From: Toxorhynchites rutilus septentrionalis
Taxonomy: Eukaryota; Arthropoda; Insecta; Diptera; Culicidae
Length of the DNA stretch: 64,000 nt
Assembly (NCBI RefSeq): GCF_029784135.1
Contig: NC_073746.1
Location: 144,402,556-144,466,555, forward strand
Direction of reading: 5' to 3'
The notes under the pieces are model-generated. The model was given only the letters and a program-made list of their open reading frames with translations. It was not told where the DNA came from and ran no database searches. This document shows, one piece after another, positions 1 to 9,828 of this stretch (positions are counted from its first letter, which is position 1; each line of letters starts with the position of its first letter). The position numbers and the translations under genes are program-made.

Positions 1-2
1 TT

Positions 3-332
3 GAAAACCGCCTCTCCGCTAAACGAGATTGGACAGCCGAGGAATTCTCCAAAGTTGTCCTAGAAGTTGTAATGGTGCACATCCCCAGAACCAGTGGCAT
101 CCCTGGCAGGAAATGTGTCCCATGGTGGTCGCCTGAGCTGAAGGCAGCGATCAAAGGTCGACGTAAGGCCCTACGCAAATTAAGAAAGGCCCATCCGGAC
201 AGCCCACTGAGACCCACTCTGCTTACAGAGTTCCAAAGGGCTCGCAAAGAAGCTAAGACTGCTATCAACACAGCCAAGCACAACAGTTGGGTTAAATTCG
301 TCAACGAAACTGGGGGATTCGTGGGAGATTAG
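3..332 (+). pseudogene. LINE ORF2 fragment between endonuclease and reverse transcriptase
   Basis: The frame is open from the window edge to a stop at 330-332. It contains a PWWSPEL motif followed by an Arg/Lys-rich stretch (RRKALRKLRKA). This is the usual linker between the endonuclease and the reverse transcriptase of I/R1/Jockey-like LINEs. The protein then ends and a different frame carries mid-RT motifs, so the first RT blocks appear to be deleted between about 320 and 360. No functional product is expected. Confidence 0.7.
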
Positions 333-352
333 GTCTCTTCATTAAAAGTTTT

Positions 353-2125
353 CTAGAAAACCGGTCTTTCAAAACCGTTATTAACAACCACCAATCTTCT
401 CTAAAAATCCCAGAAAACGGCTTCCCACAAGGCTCAGCACTTTCACCAACCCTCTTCAACATTGCCATGCAATCTCTATTCGAGATTATCCCGGACCATA
501 TAAAGGTCATAGTCTATGCAGATGACATCACTCTTATCTCTACGAGCTGCTTCGGCTTAATTCAGAGAAAGAGGCTTCAAAAAACCTTAGACTCCATCTA
601 AAACTGGGCTCTAAAAACAGGTTTCAAAATTTCCCCGGAGAAATCCAAACACATACATATCGGAAAAGCTCTCAGAAGGAGAACCTATCTTCAGCTCAAC
701 AAAATCTCGATCCCTACAATGAGGACATTGAAAATACTAGGGGTTACTTTCGACAAGAAACTCAACTTCCTATCACATTCCCAAAAGACCAAAATAGCCA
801 CCAGAAAGAAATTGAACATCATCAAGGCTATCGCAGGCAACCTAGCCTCTGGCCATAGAAAGACGCTGCTAAATGTTGTAAATGTTTGGTTGGTCCCACA
901 AATCCTTTACGGAATAGGCACCTTCAGCCGTGGAGGGGACAAGGTGTTAAACACCATTCAACCAATTTACAATAAAGCAATTAGGCTCGCAATTGGCGCT
1001 TTTCCCACCAGTCCTACTCTTGCTGTAATGGCAGAAAGTGGGCAACTTCCCTTCACCCACCTGGTAACAAAAGCCATCACCAATAAAGCCATCCGTCACT
1101 TGTCACTCCCCGAAAGCGACCACAATGTCCCATTAATACATAGAGCTAAAACATGGTTCAAAAATCTCACGAACAAAGATCTTCCCGATATATGTGAACG
1201 TTCATCTGCGACGGGAAGAAATTGGAACGTCAAACCGCCGAACATTAACCTTGAACTTCTCAAGGCAGTTCGGGCGGGAGACCCTTCTCCAAAAGTCAAA
1301 GCCTGCTTCAATAACCTCGTTGCATCCAATTTTCAAATTAATCACCACGTATACACAGATGGTTCAGTCAATGCCGATGGAGTTGGATGTGGAATTTTTG
1401 AGAGTAGATACATAGGTAGCTTTTCTCTTCCACCGCAATGCTCCATCTTCAGTGCGGAAGCTTTCGCTCTTTTAATAGCTACCCAAGAATGCACCCATGA
1501 TTTCCTTCCCACCACAATATTTTCCGACTCAGCTAGCTGTCTCCATGACCTTCTAAGTGGAAACAGCAAACACCCATGGATAACACAAACAGAAGAGGCT
1601 GCTTCAGATAAAAACATCTCCTTCTGCTGGGTTCCTGGTCACTCAGGAATCCGCGGAAACACAGCCGCCGACATACTGGCCGGCAAGGGCAGCAAAATAG
1701 AACCCCCAGACATGCCCTGTCCTCCATCTGACATTGTCCGCTGGGTAAAACAGCAAGTTCGTGAAAGTTGGGACATATGCTGGATAAACAGCCGTCCCAC
1801 TCATCTTCATAAAATCAAAAATTCCACTCTCCCTTGGGAGGACCGTCTCAATAGTAGGGAAAGGCAAGTCCTTACCCGTCTTCGAATTGGGCACACTAAC
1901 TTCACCCACTCACACTTGTTCTACAGAGCCGAAAAACCCCAATGTGCTTGCAATGAAGCACCCGTTTCCGTTAACCATCTTCTATTAGAATGCCAACATA
2001 CCAAAGATGCTCGAGCCCGACACAATATAGGTCAGAGTCTCCGAGATATCCTCAGTAGAGACGAGACCCAAGAAACCAATCTAATTGAGTTTCTGAAAGA
2101 AACCGACTTCTTTGGTAAAATCTAA
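353..2125 (+). pseudogene. LINE ORF2 remnant: partial reverse transcriptase, RNase H, Cys/His motif
   Basis: One frame runs from about 353 to the stop at 2123-2125. It is broken once by TAA at 599-601, and the longest open part starts at 719. It shows FPQGSALSPTLFN (RT block), VIVYADDITL (RT catalytic YADD), then an RNase H domain with YTDGS (Asp), FSAEAFALL (Glu), FSDSASCL (Asp) and WVPGHSGIRGN. It ends with CACNEAPVSVNHLLLEC, the zinc-knuckle-like tail of these LINEs. The RT lacks its first blocks. The family assignment rests on the RNase H; the exact clade is not settled by eye. Confidence 0.8.
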
Positions 2126-2210
2126 TTCGAAATACTAAGTACTTTTGAAATTGTTTATTTATTACAGTTCGCCACTTCACGGTCATGTATGCGTGTTCAT
2201 GTGTGTATAC

Positions 2211-2215
2211 ACATG
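2211..2215. repeat. Target-site duplication of the gypsy-type element (left)
   Basis: ACATG directly precedes the left LTR and is repeated directly after the right LTR at 8462-8466. Five-base duplications are typical of Ty3/gypsy integrases. It fixes the element ends to the base. Confidence 0.9.
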
Positions 2216-2466
2216 TGTGAGTTTCTCGGATGTGCTTGTTTGGGGAATTCCCCCAGCGTAGCTGTCCTGATGCAGGAACGTCTTACCTCGTGCTCGGTGA
2301 TGGTGAAAAGTGAAGTGAAGTGCCAACGGTTGCTGCGCAACGGTTTATGCGGTGTCGGACTTGTACACCGCCATTATGTCGACACAGTTGAGTGTACGCC
2401 TGCGGTTAATATATATTTGAGAGAATACTTGTTGAAGTCAGTCGTTCTCTTATAGAGTACCACACA
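2216..2466 (-). repeat. LTR, left copy (3' LTR of the element)
   Basis: 251 bp, starting TGTGAGTTTC and ending GTACCACACA on the + strand. It matches 8211-8461 base for base as far as can be read. Confidence 0.95.
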
Positions 2467-2481
2467 TCTTCCCTCTTCTCA
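2467..2481 (-). other. Polypurine tract of the gypsy-type element
   Basis: On the - strand the bases next to the 3' LTR read GAGAAGAGGGAAGA. A purine run directly before the 3' LTR primes plus-strand DNA synthesis. The position next to the LTR is the main evidence. Confidence 0.8.
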
Positions 2482-3022
2482 AAAAAAATTAAACGGAAAA
2501 AATTGTTTATGTTTATAAAAGTAATTGCTTTCGTTTGTACAAATTGATGTGAAATGCGGAATATTTCTGAAAATAATATTTTATATGCGATCGAATAATC
2601 CTCAATTAATATCGACTTGATGTTTCACACGCTGATTTTTAATCGGAATCATCACCTTTGTCTTGTTGTATTTGCACTGGGATACCGAAAAATGCTGCTG
2701 ACCATTCCCCCGTCAGGAATACATGCGAAGTGAAGTGCACCAAAGAGAATGACTGAATGAAAACAAAAACAAAAAGAATGACATTTTTCGAAAAACCAGA
2801 TAATCTCAGAGAGTAAACAAATGATCATCGGTTAAAGTGGTTGAAGCTCATTCTTCTCTGTTTGTTCTCGCAGTGTCATGCTGACCTTGTTGATTACCGT
2901 TATGAAATAAACAGACGCAAAGACTAGATACCTGTCTATGGTTCAGCATAACAAATTTATTTAGAATAGATATATTTAGAGAAATATTAATTTATTTATT
3001 TCAGGTAGGAATTCCCGGAATA
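2482..3022 (-). other. 3' untranslated part of the gypsy-type element
   Basis: Between the pol stop and the 3' LTR lie about 540 bp of A+T-rich sequence. No ORF and no env-like reading frame were seen. Confidence 0.6.
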
Positions 3023-6000
3023 CTAATCGGTGTCAACTGACTGAACGAAGTCATTAAAATGTGCTGGAGTTCTTCTTTCCCGTGCTTTCCGAGAGGGTGA
3101 TGATTCTTGTTGTATGGGATGTTTCCCAGGGAGATTCTTGACCGCAAGTGGTGCTTCAGGTTTTCGCCATTTGGAAACCTTCCTGGTTTGAGAGATGTGA
3201 CGTTTCACTGCATGTCCGTTTTCGTCATTGAGCGTGAGGTTGCCGTTGTTCTCCTCAGTAACGATATATTTTTCTGAAGAAAACCGAGATTCGCCTTTTC
3301 CGCGTGTATGTCGTTCGATTAGTACTGTATCGCCGGGTTTCACTCTACATTGTCGTGCGCCCCGTCGGTATTCCTCGCGTATTTTTCCTTTCATTTTAGC
3401 CTCTTGATCTCTTTTATTAAAAACTTCGTCGTCGATATAAACTTTTTCAAAATTTAACAGCGGTAGTCCCCGTTTTATTTTTCTTCCTGACATAACTTCT
3501 TCAGGGGCTACTTGTGTCACACTGTGAGTAGCAGCATTATGTGCGTGGATCGCTTCCCGTAACTCTTTTACGTAACTAGTTTTGTTCATCGAAGCACTTA
3601 CCATAGCTTTGTTTATAAGCTTCATATAGCTTTCCACAAGTCCGTTCTGTTGTGGAAATAGGGGTGTAGAGAAAATGGGAATGATGCTGTGTTCTGCACA
3701 ATATTGCCTGTACTCCGCGCCGTTAAACGGAGGGCCATTGTCTGTTTTTATGAATTTTGGCAGACCTTGCCATTCGAAGACATCCTCCAAGACCTTCCTC
3801 GTGTGCTCGAAGCTTGTTGACTTTACAGGACGAGCGATCAGGAACCTTGACCTATAGTCAACAATTGTGTACAATTGAGTATGGAAATTCCGCCAAATTT
3901 TATGTAAGGTCCGTTGAAATCTAATGCAATTGTTTCCCATACTGCTTTTGGGACTGCAATACGTTGCATTGGAGTTGGTCTTTCAGGAACCCCGTTGACT
4001 GCACAAGTGGCACAAGATTCCACCCATTTTTCTGCGTCCTTTGGCATTCCGGGCCATCAAACTCGCTGTCTCAAAATGCTTTTGAGCTTTGCTGTTGAAG
4101 GATGTCCAATGTGGGCTACTTCCAATGTCCTGTTGCGTAGAGCTTTCGGTATCACCACGCATCCGGTTTTCACCAGCATGCCATCACGAACTGTTAATAC
4201 ATTCTCAAGCGCCTGGCATTTCCGTAAATGGCGTGGCCATTCTCCTGTATCTAGTGCAACCATGACTTCTTGTAGGCATTGGTCCTGTAAAGTAGCAGTT
4301 TTGATTTCATTGTCAGCAATTAATGCAGCCGAATTTGCTTCCAGTGTGGCAATTTCCCAAGGGCTAGAATCGTCGTTGAATGGTTCATCATTTCCATCAT
4401 ACAAGCGTGAGGGAGAATCTGCGATGTTATCAACACCTCGAATGTATTCTACGTTGTAGCTGTAAGGGCTCAGTCTCAAGGCCCAACCATCGGCTCGTGT
4501 TAAGGCTCTCTTCGATTCTTCCCGTGCTCGGTTCAGTATGAACGCTACTCCTTGTGCATCCGTGCGTAATATAAACTGTCTCCCAAGCAGAAAATATGAA
4601 AAGTGCTCCACTGCCCAAACCGCTCCGAGGGCTTCGCGCTGATTTTGGGCGTATCTCCTTTCAGTTGCCGTCAACGATTTGGAAGCAAAGCTTATAATTC
4701 TCGTCGAACCATGCTTGTCCTCCTGTACTAGGACAGCCCCCGATGCGATCGGTGAAGCATCTGTATACACAATCGTTTTGTCCTCTTCGCAAAAATATCC
4801 TAACGACACGCAACAGTTAGCAATTCGCTCTTTGACTACCCTGAAAGCATGACTCTGTGGAGGGCCCCATGACCATGATTTTGTAGTGATAATCGTCCAC
4901 AATGGGCTAGTGATATCAGCGAAATTCTGCACATGTGGGCTGATGTACGATGCCAAACCTAAGAAACTCCGCAACTCTGATACGGTTGTGGGTTCACGAA
5001 AATTCCGAATGCTCTTTATCTTTTCTTCGTCCACGTGGAATCCCTCTTTGTCGAGCTCGTGACCAAGAAATTTGATTGCGGTTCTATCAAACTCACACTT
5101 TTTGGCATTCAACGTCAGGTTGTTTGTTTTGAAAATTTTCAGAACTCGGGTAACGGTTTTCCGTAATTCCTCTAGGGTCTTTGCGAAGACTAGGACGTCG
5201 TCTATGTAAACGATAATGTTCTCTACACCTTCTAGTATCCTAGTCATCTCCCGCTGAAAAATTTCGGGGGCACAATTTACCCCGAACATTAGCCTGGTGA
5301 ATCGAAACATACCGTTCTCAGAGATGAATGTGGTGAGATCGCGTGATTCGCTGTGAAGTTCGAGGCGGCAAAATGCATTGTTTAGGTCGAGTTTTGTGAA
5401 GTATGCGGACCCGTGAAGCTTCACTTTCATTTCGTCTAATAGAGGAAGACGGAAATCCTCCCGTTTGATAGCTTTATTTGGTGCTCTCATATTGACCACC
5501 AGGCGGAAGTCATCTTTTCCCTTGGAGACTGCAGACATTCCGCTAATCCAGTTTGGAGCCGTGGTCACCTTCTCTATTATACCACGAGACTCCATTTCCG
5601 CTAATCGACGTCTCGCTGCGTCCCGAAATGCTGCAGGGACGTTATAATATGCGTTCTTTACGGGTGGCACGGATGTATCCACGCTAAACTTCACCTTTAC
5701 TCCAGGCATTTTTGGAAATTTCGTAAGGCTATTCAGTACATCTAGGTTATTGATATTGGTTCTTACGTGCAGTAAACCTATTTCGTTCGCCGTAGATCGG
5801 CCGAGCAGCGATCTAATCCCTTTCCTAACGACATAGAAGGACGCCCTTTTGGCTGACAACTCGAATCCTGGCACAGTAATTTCTGCTTCAAACATGCAGT
5901 CTACAATCAAGGAAGATTGGGATCCATATGCATGTAAGTTTATCATGCCGGGATTTTCAACAAATTTGAGTTTGACCTGACCTGACTCGAACTCTTGCTT

Positions 6001-6129
6001 CAAGTGTGACCAGTCTGACCCACCGATGACGTTCACGTCTGCGCCCGAGTCGATTAAAAACTCAATCGGTCTGGATGCTCCTAAGCGACAATTTACCAAC
6101 ACATCTTCAAGAGAGAGAGCATTTACGCG
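3023..6129 (-). pseudogene. pol: pol of the gypsy-type element (protease-RT-RNase H-integrase), broken by a stop and a frameshift
   Basis: The main open part is 6129-4057. It shows a protease motif LIDSGADVNVIG (first catalytic Asp about residue 27), RT with YIDDVLVF near 5200, and RNase H with YTDASP near 4765. The integrase zinc-binding H-X3-H (HIGHP) precedes the stop TGA at 4057-4059, and its C-X2-C (CATC) follows it. The same frame continues to about 3880. A short direct repeat (ACAATTG twice, 3861-3877) then shifts it into the frame that ends at 3023. That frame holds the integrase Asp (KTDNGPPFNG) and Glu (NGLVESY) and a basic tail. There is no ATG before the protease motif, and a TAG stands directly upstream at 6130-6132. 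The protein must therefore come from a Gag-Pol fusion, which the apparent intron at 6130-6236 would allow. Confidence 0.9.
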
Positions 6130-6236
6130 CTAAAATAGGAAAGTAAGAATTTTAGATTGAAACAAATATTTTTCGAAATGGGAATACTATATTTATTTCC
6201 GCCATGGGGTTTCTATAAAATTCAATCGTTTATTAC
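6130..6236 (-). other. Apparent 107-bp GT-AG intron joining gag to pol
   Basis: On the - strand the gag frame reads CAG/GTAATA at 6237/6236. The pol frame begins right after a pyrimidine-rich CTTTCCTATTTTAG at 6131-6130. Removing the 107 bases joins codon 456 of gag to pol in frame (NEQ followed by RVNALS). Unspliced RNA would end gag five codons later at the TGA 6224-6222. The splice sites and frame are seen directly; actual splicing is inferred. It differs from the ribosomal frameshift or single-ORF arrangements usual in Ty3/gypsy. Confidence 0.65.
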
Positions 6237-7604
6237 CTGCTCATTAAGCGTCATATTATCGCGTGTGGGTGAGCCATTGCTCTTGATTTGCACTTCTCGG
6301 ATATGCTTCTTACGACAAGCCACTGCAAAGTGGCCTAGTTCATGGCAAAAGTTGCATTTTCTCTGCAACGCTGGACAAGGATAGTTTTTGTGTTGGAATC
6401 CGTAGCATCTCGAGCATCGGGCGCGACGACCTCGTTCCTGTAGGTCTCGGCGGTCGTGTCGATAACGCTTCGCTTGTTCTCTAGTATTCCATTCATCTGA
6501 CCTTCCTCGTTTTCTGTTCGTTCCGTGATTCGAAAAATTTTGATTTCGCCGATTGACTGCATACACTTCTGATTGCTCATTCACGGGTGTTTCCGCTTCG
6601 AAGGCTTCATTCCGAGTCGCTGCTTGGACTATATAGTTCGTGTCATGTCCATATGTTCTGGCTGCCTTCACAATCTCTTTGTTTCTCAAACCCTTTAGGA
6701 GTTGTGAGCGTACAAACCTATCTTGATCGTCGGGATTATATCGACATAACCGAACTTTAGCCACCAAGCGGGAATGGAATGCAACCGCGGACTCGGTTCG
6801 TTCCTGCTTCAAGTTCGAGAAAGCTTCGTGTTCGGCCGCAGAGTCAGTCATTGACTGGAAATAGTTTCTGATGTTCGTTACAAATTTATTATAGCAGTCA
6901 ACGTCCGTTAAGCTGGGCCTTAGTTTTGCAGCTCTTATAATCCCTTGTAGTTCATCTCCGATTGAGAAGAATAGCAGCTGAGATCTCCGGACAGGGTCAT
7001 TGGCATTGCTGAGCGTGGCCGCGATCTCGAAGTTCTCGATGTAGCGGTTCCACTCTTCCCACATCTTGTTAGCAGGTACTCCGCTTGGAAATGGCTTTAT
7101 GTTGTCCCAGCGGATACTCGGTGCAACGTTATTGGATGACCTGTTTAGAGCAACGGAGCTACTCCAATTTTGATCGGTTTCCTTATGAACATTAGTGTTT
7201 CCTTGAAACATGCTCAATGTCTTCGTTAGATCAGCGAGAACGTTTTCCACTCTTTGGAGACGTTCACTCGTTTTAGTGGGTTTTTTGCTGCCGCTAGGTT
7301 CATCAGGGTGTTTGTTCGTGTCATCTGAATTCGCGTTGGGTTCGTCGATTCCGTTCTCAGTGTTTTCAATTTCGGTCAACAACTGGACGGGATCATTCGA
7401 CGTGTCCAACTCAGTAGTCCACACGTTTCTATCGCTGCTTTCGTCGGTATCGTAATCCTTAGTTGTGTCCTCTAGGAGCTCCGGCTGGTCTTGCTCATCT
7501 TTATAGTCGCTATTTACTACCTCGAGGCTGACGGGAGCCCGAACGTACTTTCCAGGTGCTTCCATTTTTTGAGAAGGAATTTCCTCTATCTGAAAATTTA
7601 TCAT
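6222..7604 (-). CDS. gag: gag of the gypsy-type element
   Basis: This is an intact 460-aa frame. The N-terminal third is acidic and Ser/Thr-rich. The middle part (around SIRWDNIKPFPSG and the following helices) looks like a retrotransposon capsid domain. A basic linker then leads to two CCHC zinc knuckles, CSRCYGFQHKNYPC and CNFCHELGHFAVAC, both with C-X2-C-X4-H-X4-C spacing, which bind the genomic RNA. It would form the cytoplasmic virus-like particle. The last five codons before the stop lie inside the apparent intron, so this frame gives Gag when unspliced and the N-terminal part of Gag-Pol when spliced. The start ATG follows the leader repeat array. Confidence 0.9.
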   Translation of the reverse strand: MINFQIEEIPSQKMEAPGKYVRAPVSLEVVNSDYKDEQDQPELLEDTTKDYDTDESSDRNVWTTELDTSNDPVQLLTEIENTENGIDEPNANSDDTNKHPDEPSGSKKPTKTSERLQRVENVLADLTKTLSMFQGNTNVHKETDQNWSSSVALNRSSNNVAPSIRWDNIKPFPSGVPANKMWEEWNRYIENFEIAATLSNANDPVRRSQLLFFSIGDELQGIIRAAKLRPSLTDVDCYNKFVTNIRNYFQSMTDSAAEHEAFSNLKQERTESAVAFHSRLVAKVRLCRYNPDDQDRFVRSQLLKGLRNKEIVKAARTYGHDTNYIVQAATRNEAFEAETPVNEQSEVYAVNRRNQNFSNHGTNRKRGRSDEWNTREQAKRYRHDRRDLQERGRRARCSRCYGFQHKNYPCPALQRKCNFCHELGHFAVACRKKHIREVQIKSNGSPTRDNMTLNEQVIND

Positions 7605-7762
7605 ATGTGTTCAAACACAATCGAGACATTAGCTTTGAGTATTGAACGTGTATTTACTACTTAAAAAAAACAGACGCCTATCGAAATAATTATCAATCAT
7701 CTAAGACTTTCATCGTTTTCTTTTGCAACGACATTTAAGCCAATTTTATTCATTGAAAATTC

Positions 7763-8030
7763 ATTCTGCGGACATCCCGTTCCGCCATGTCACTGCGAAC
7801 ATCCCGTTCCGCCATAACTCTACGTACATTTCATTCCAACAAATATGTACGGACATCCTGTTCCGCCATATTCCTGCGGACATCCCGTTCCGCCATTTCC
7901 TTGTGGTTCCGCCACAACTCTTCGGACATTCAATTACGTCAAATCTCTGCGGACATCCCGTTCCGCTGAAACACAAAGGTCATTTTGACCCTTCTATCTT
8001 CCGCGGACATCCCGTTCCGCTACAACACTT
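7763..8030 (-). repeat. Degenerate tandem array in the leader of the gypsy-type element
   Basis: A unit close to GCGGACATCCCGTTCCGC recurs at about 7768, 7795, 7849, 7877, 7948 and 8002, with at least three weaker copies between. Spacing varies from about 26 to 55 bp. The unit has a short dyad (GCGGA ... TCCGC). The array sits between the primer-binding site and the gag start. By analogy only, the Drosophila gypsy leader carries a repeated binding array (Su(Hw) insulator). No such protein is shown here. Confidence 0.85.
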
Positions 8031-8192
8031 TTAGTCTTTTGTTGATAAAAAAAATGACATAACCTCAATCTAATTTTCCAACTAATTTTTTGTAACGCTG
8101 GGTGATTCCCTTTTTCGTAATTATTAATTTATTGAAACCTTGACCATAATTTACCAAGTTACAAGACTTTTAATGTTGCTATATTAAGCAAC

Positions 8193-8209
8193 TCCTGGCA
8201 GGATCGCCA
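8193..8209 (-). other. Primer-binding site matching tRNA-Arg(ACG)
   Basis: One base inside the 5' LTR, the - strand reads TGGCGATCCTGCCAGGA. This is complementary to the 3' end of insect tRNA-Arg(ACG) plus CCA over 17 bases, from memory of that tRNA family. It sets the start of minus-strand DNA synthesis. Confidence 0.75.
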
Positions 8210-8210
8210 A

Positions 8211-8461
8211 TGTGAGTTTCTCGGATGTGCTTGTTTGGGGAATTCCCCCAGCGTAGCTGTCCTGATGCAGGAACGTCTTACCTCGTGCTCGGTGATGGTG
8301 AAAAGTGAAGTGAAGTGCCAACGGTTGCTGCGCAACGGTTTATGCGGTGTCGGACTTGTACACCGCCATTATGTCGACACAGTTGAGTGTACGCCTGCGG
8401 TTAATATATATTTGAGAGAATACTTGTTGAAGTCAGTCGTTCTCTTATAGAGTACCACACA
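8211..8461 (-). repeat. LTR, right copy (5' LTR of the element)
   Basis: 251 bp, identical by eye to 2216-2466. In element orientation this is the promoter-bearing 5' LTR. It is followed by the ACATG target duplication at 8462-8466. Confidence 0.95.
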
Positions 8462-8466
8462 ACATG

Positions 8467-8842
8467 TATGTACGGGTCGGGAGGAAGGAATTCATACATG
8501 TATATACACGCATTCAATAATAATAAATAACAAATAATATAATATATACTTTCATACCCACATCTATCTTCTATCCATTACATTATACTTTAATCAACTT
8601 TAAACAACTACAGCCATACCCACCAAGGAGGATAAATTCATTAAATAAACCTATCCATTTTTCAGCTCTACTATATGCCATTAAATTCAAAACCACTATA
8701 TTTTATTATCTATTCAAACTGTATTTCATTTCATTTCACCCCACCCCACACCCACTCCTCCCCTCTTTCCTTCCCATACCACTCCCACCCCCTTCCACTC
8801 CACTAATCCCACCCAAATCCTTTCCACTCCTTTCCTTCCCAT
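8467..8842 (+). other. Probable continuation of the LINE 3' region, then C-rich low-complexity DNA
   Basis: The bases after the target duplication should continue the sequence broken at 2215. A run rich in AATAATAAATAA at 8517-8550 could be the LINE tail. From 8730 to 8840 the strand is pyrimidine-rich (repeated CCACCCC and CCTTCCC). No ORF was recognised. Confidence 0.4.
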
Positions 8843-8945
8843 CCTCCTGAGAAGGGCCTTTTTGTTTTTTTGTTTTTGGAGCACGCCTTTCGCTGGGTCA
8901 CTTGTGCTTCGTTACTGCTTTGGTCCTCGGATCAGTAAATATTTA
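8843..8945 (-). pseudogene. Probable histone H2B 3' relic with a decayed histone stem-loop
   Basis: On the - strand, 8930-8905 reads as TKAVTKHK with a stop. This matches the H2B C terminus (TKAVTK followed by a short tail) after a one-base indel. About 50 bases downstream, 8858-8843 reads GGCCCTTCTCAGGAGG, close to the histone mRNA 3' stem-loop. The upstream H2B body is not visible. The match is short, so the call rests on its position beside the clear H2A relic. Confidence 0.45.
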
Positions 8946-9828
8946 CCTTTCTTTACAGCATATATTAAATATCTTATGAAGCATAGGATCCCTTCCTACC
9001 TTCTTCTTTAACCGAGAGTCGAGCGGACAGATCTGATGAGTGATTTTGTTGGTTTCCCTTTCGCCAGTCCCCTCTGGGCTGGTTTTATTGTGGTTCTTCA
9101 CTGGGCTAAAGGCGAATGAACTGCAAAAGTTTAAAGCCTCTTAAAAACAAAGAAAGAAGAAGAAAAATACATTCATTACCTTTTGTTCGCTCGTTGGATT
9201 CACATGCAGGCTAAAAAGGGTCCTTTTCAGGATCACAAAATTATCTTCAATCTAAAGAGTTTATTGTTTTGTTTTCCCTCGATATCCCCATCTTGTTCGG
9301 CTAAACCTTCCTGTTTAGCGATTTGTTGCCACTCGCCACAGCTTTCACAGTTGGAAAATTTCTTCCCATCCAGCTTTGTGACATGTTGTACAGTAAATTA
9401 CATTCAATGCAACGTGCCGAAGCGCCACTCAGTGTCGCATTGGAGGCGATTTTAACCTGTAATTGAACATTTGCGATGACAGTGGTACAGTGTCGACTTT
9501 CAATGTAGGGTCATAATTTGGATCTCTATGTTTACAAAAATGTCCAACTAAATAAGTCGCATTACATGTCCGTCCAATTAGCTAAATGTCGAACTAATTG
9601 TAAATTACTGTACTTTCAATCTGGAAACAATTTAAGAATTGGTGAAAATTGAATAATCAGGAAAGTCCCCAACTATCAATAAGCTCAGAACAACTGCCAA
9701 ATTCACATACTCATCAGATCCTGGCAAACAAATGATGAAAAAATCTATTTGTGTTTTATTATTATTTTGGATAATGTTTTAGAAAGCATTGAACTGTATT
9801 TCCTAAACTCTTTTTTGGAAGGTTTAAT
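8946..9828. other. Non-coding stretch with one histone-type stem-loop
   Basis: At 9219-9234 the + strand reads GGTCCTTTTCAGGATC, preceded by AAAAA and followed by CACAAAA. This fits the replication-dependent histone 3' stem-loop and its flanks, but no histone coding sequence is recognisable upstream. A motif at about 9111-9140 (GCGAATGAACTGCAAAAG and onward) is repeated inverted at about 10389-10422. The rest holds no supported gene. Confidence 0.45.

Larger units (their letters stand above)
1..2215 (+). mobile_element. Non-LTR retrotransposon (I-like, with RNase H), 5'-cut by the window edge and internally deleted
   Basis: The segment carries, in order, the region after the endonuclease, part of the reverse transcriptase with a YADD motif, an RNase H domain and a Cys/His-rich C terminus. 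An RNase H domain after the RT is typical of I-clade and related LINEs; the mosquito MosquI group is a possible home, but this is inferred. The sequence after the stop at 2125 is probably the 3' UTR; it is interrupted at 2215 by the gypsy-type element and seems to resume at 8467. The true 3' end is not clear. Confidence 0.8.
2216..8461 (-). mobile_element. Full-length Ty3/gypsy-type LTR retrotransposon, recently inserted, pol defective
   Basis: The 6246-bp element lies on the - strand. It has two 251-bp LTRs that look identical (TG...CA ends), an ACATG target duplication on both sides, a primer-binding site, a polypurine tract, a gag frame and a pol frame ordered protease, RT, RNase H, integrase. 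That order defines Ty3/gypsy rather than Copia. No env-like frame is present. The RT resembles Mag-type elements, but a tree would be needed. Identical LTRs imply a recent insertion, yet pol carries one stop and one frameshift. Its leader contains a tandem array, and gag and pol are separated by an apparent intron. Confidence 0.95.

Noticed and set aside
2189..2455. ORFs of 88 and 71 aa in the two LTRs
   Set aside because: They fall wholly or mostly inside identical LTRs and are read through regulatory sequence; not genes.
3914..4459. 181-aa + strand frame
   Set aside because: It lies antisense to the well-supported pol of the gypsy-type element.
7763..8030. Regularly spaced repeats that might suggest a CRISPR array
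   Set aside because: Units are degenerate, spacing is uneven, and the array lies in the leader of an LTR retrotransposon in an insect genome.
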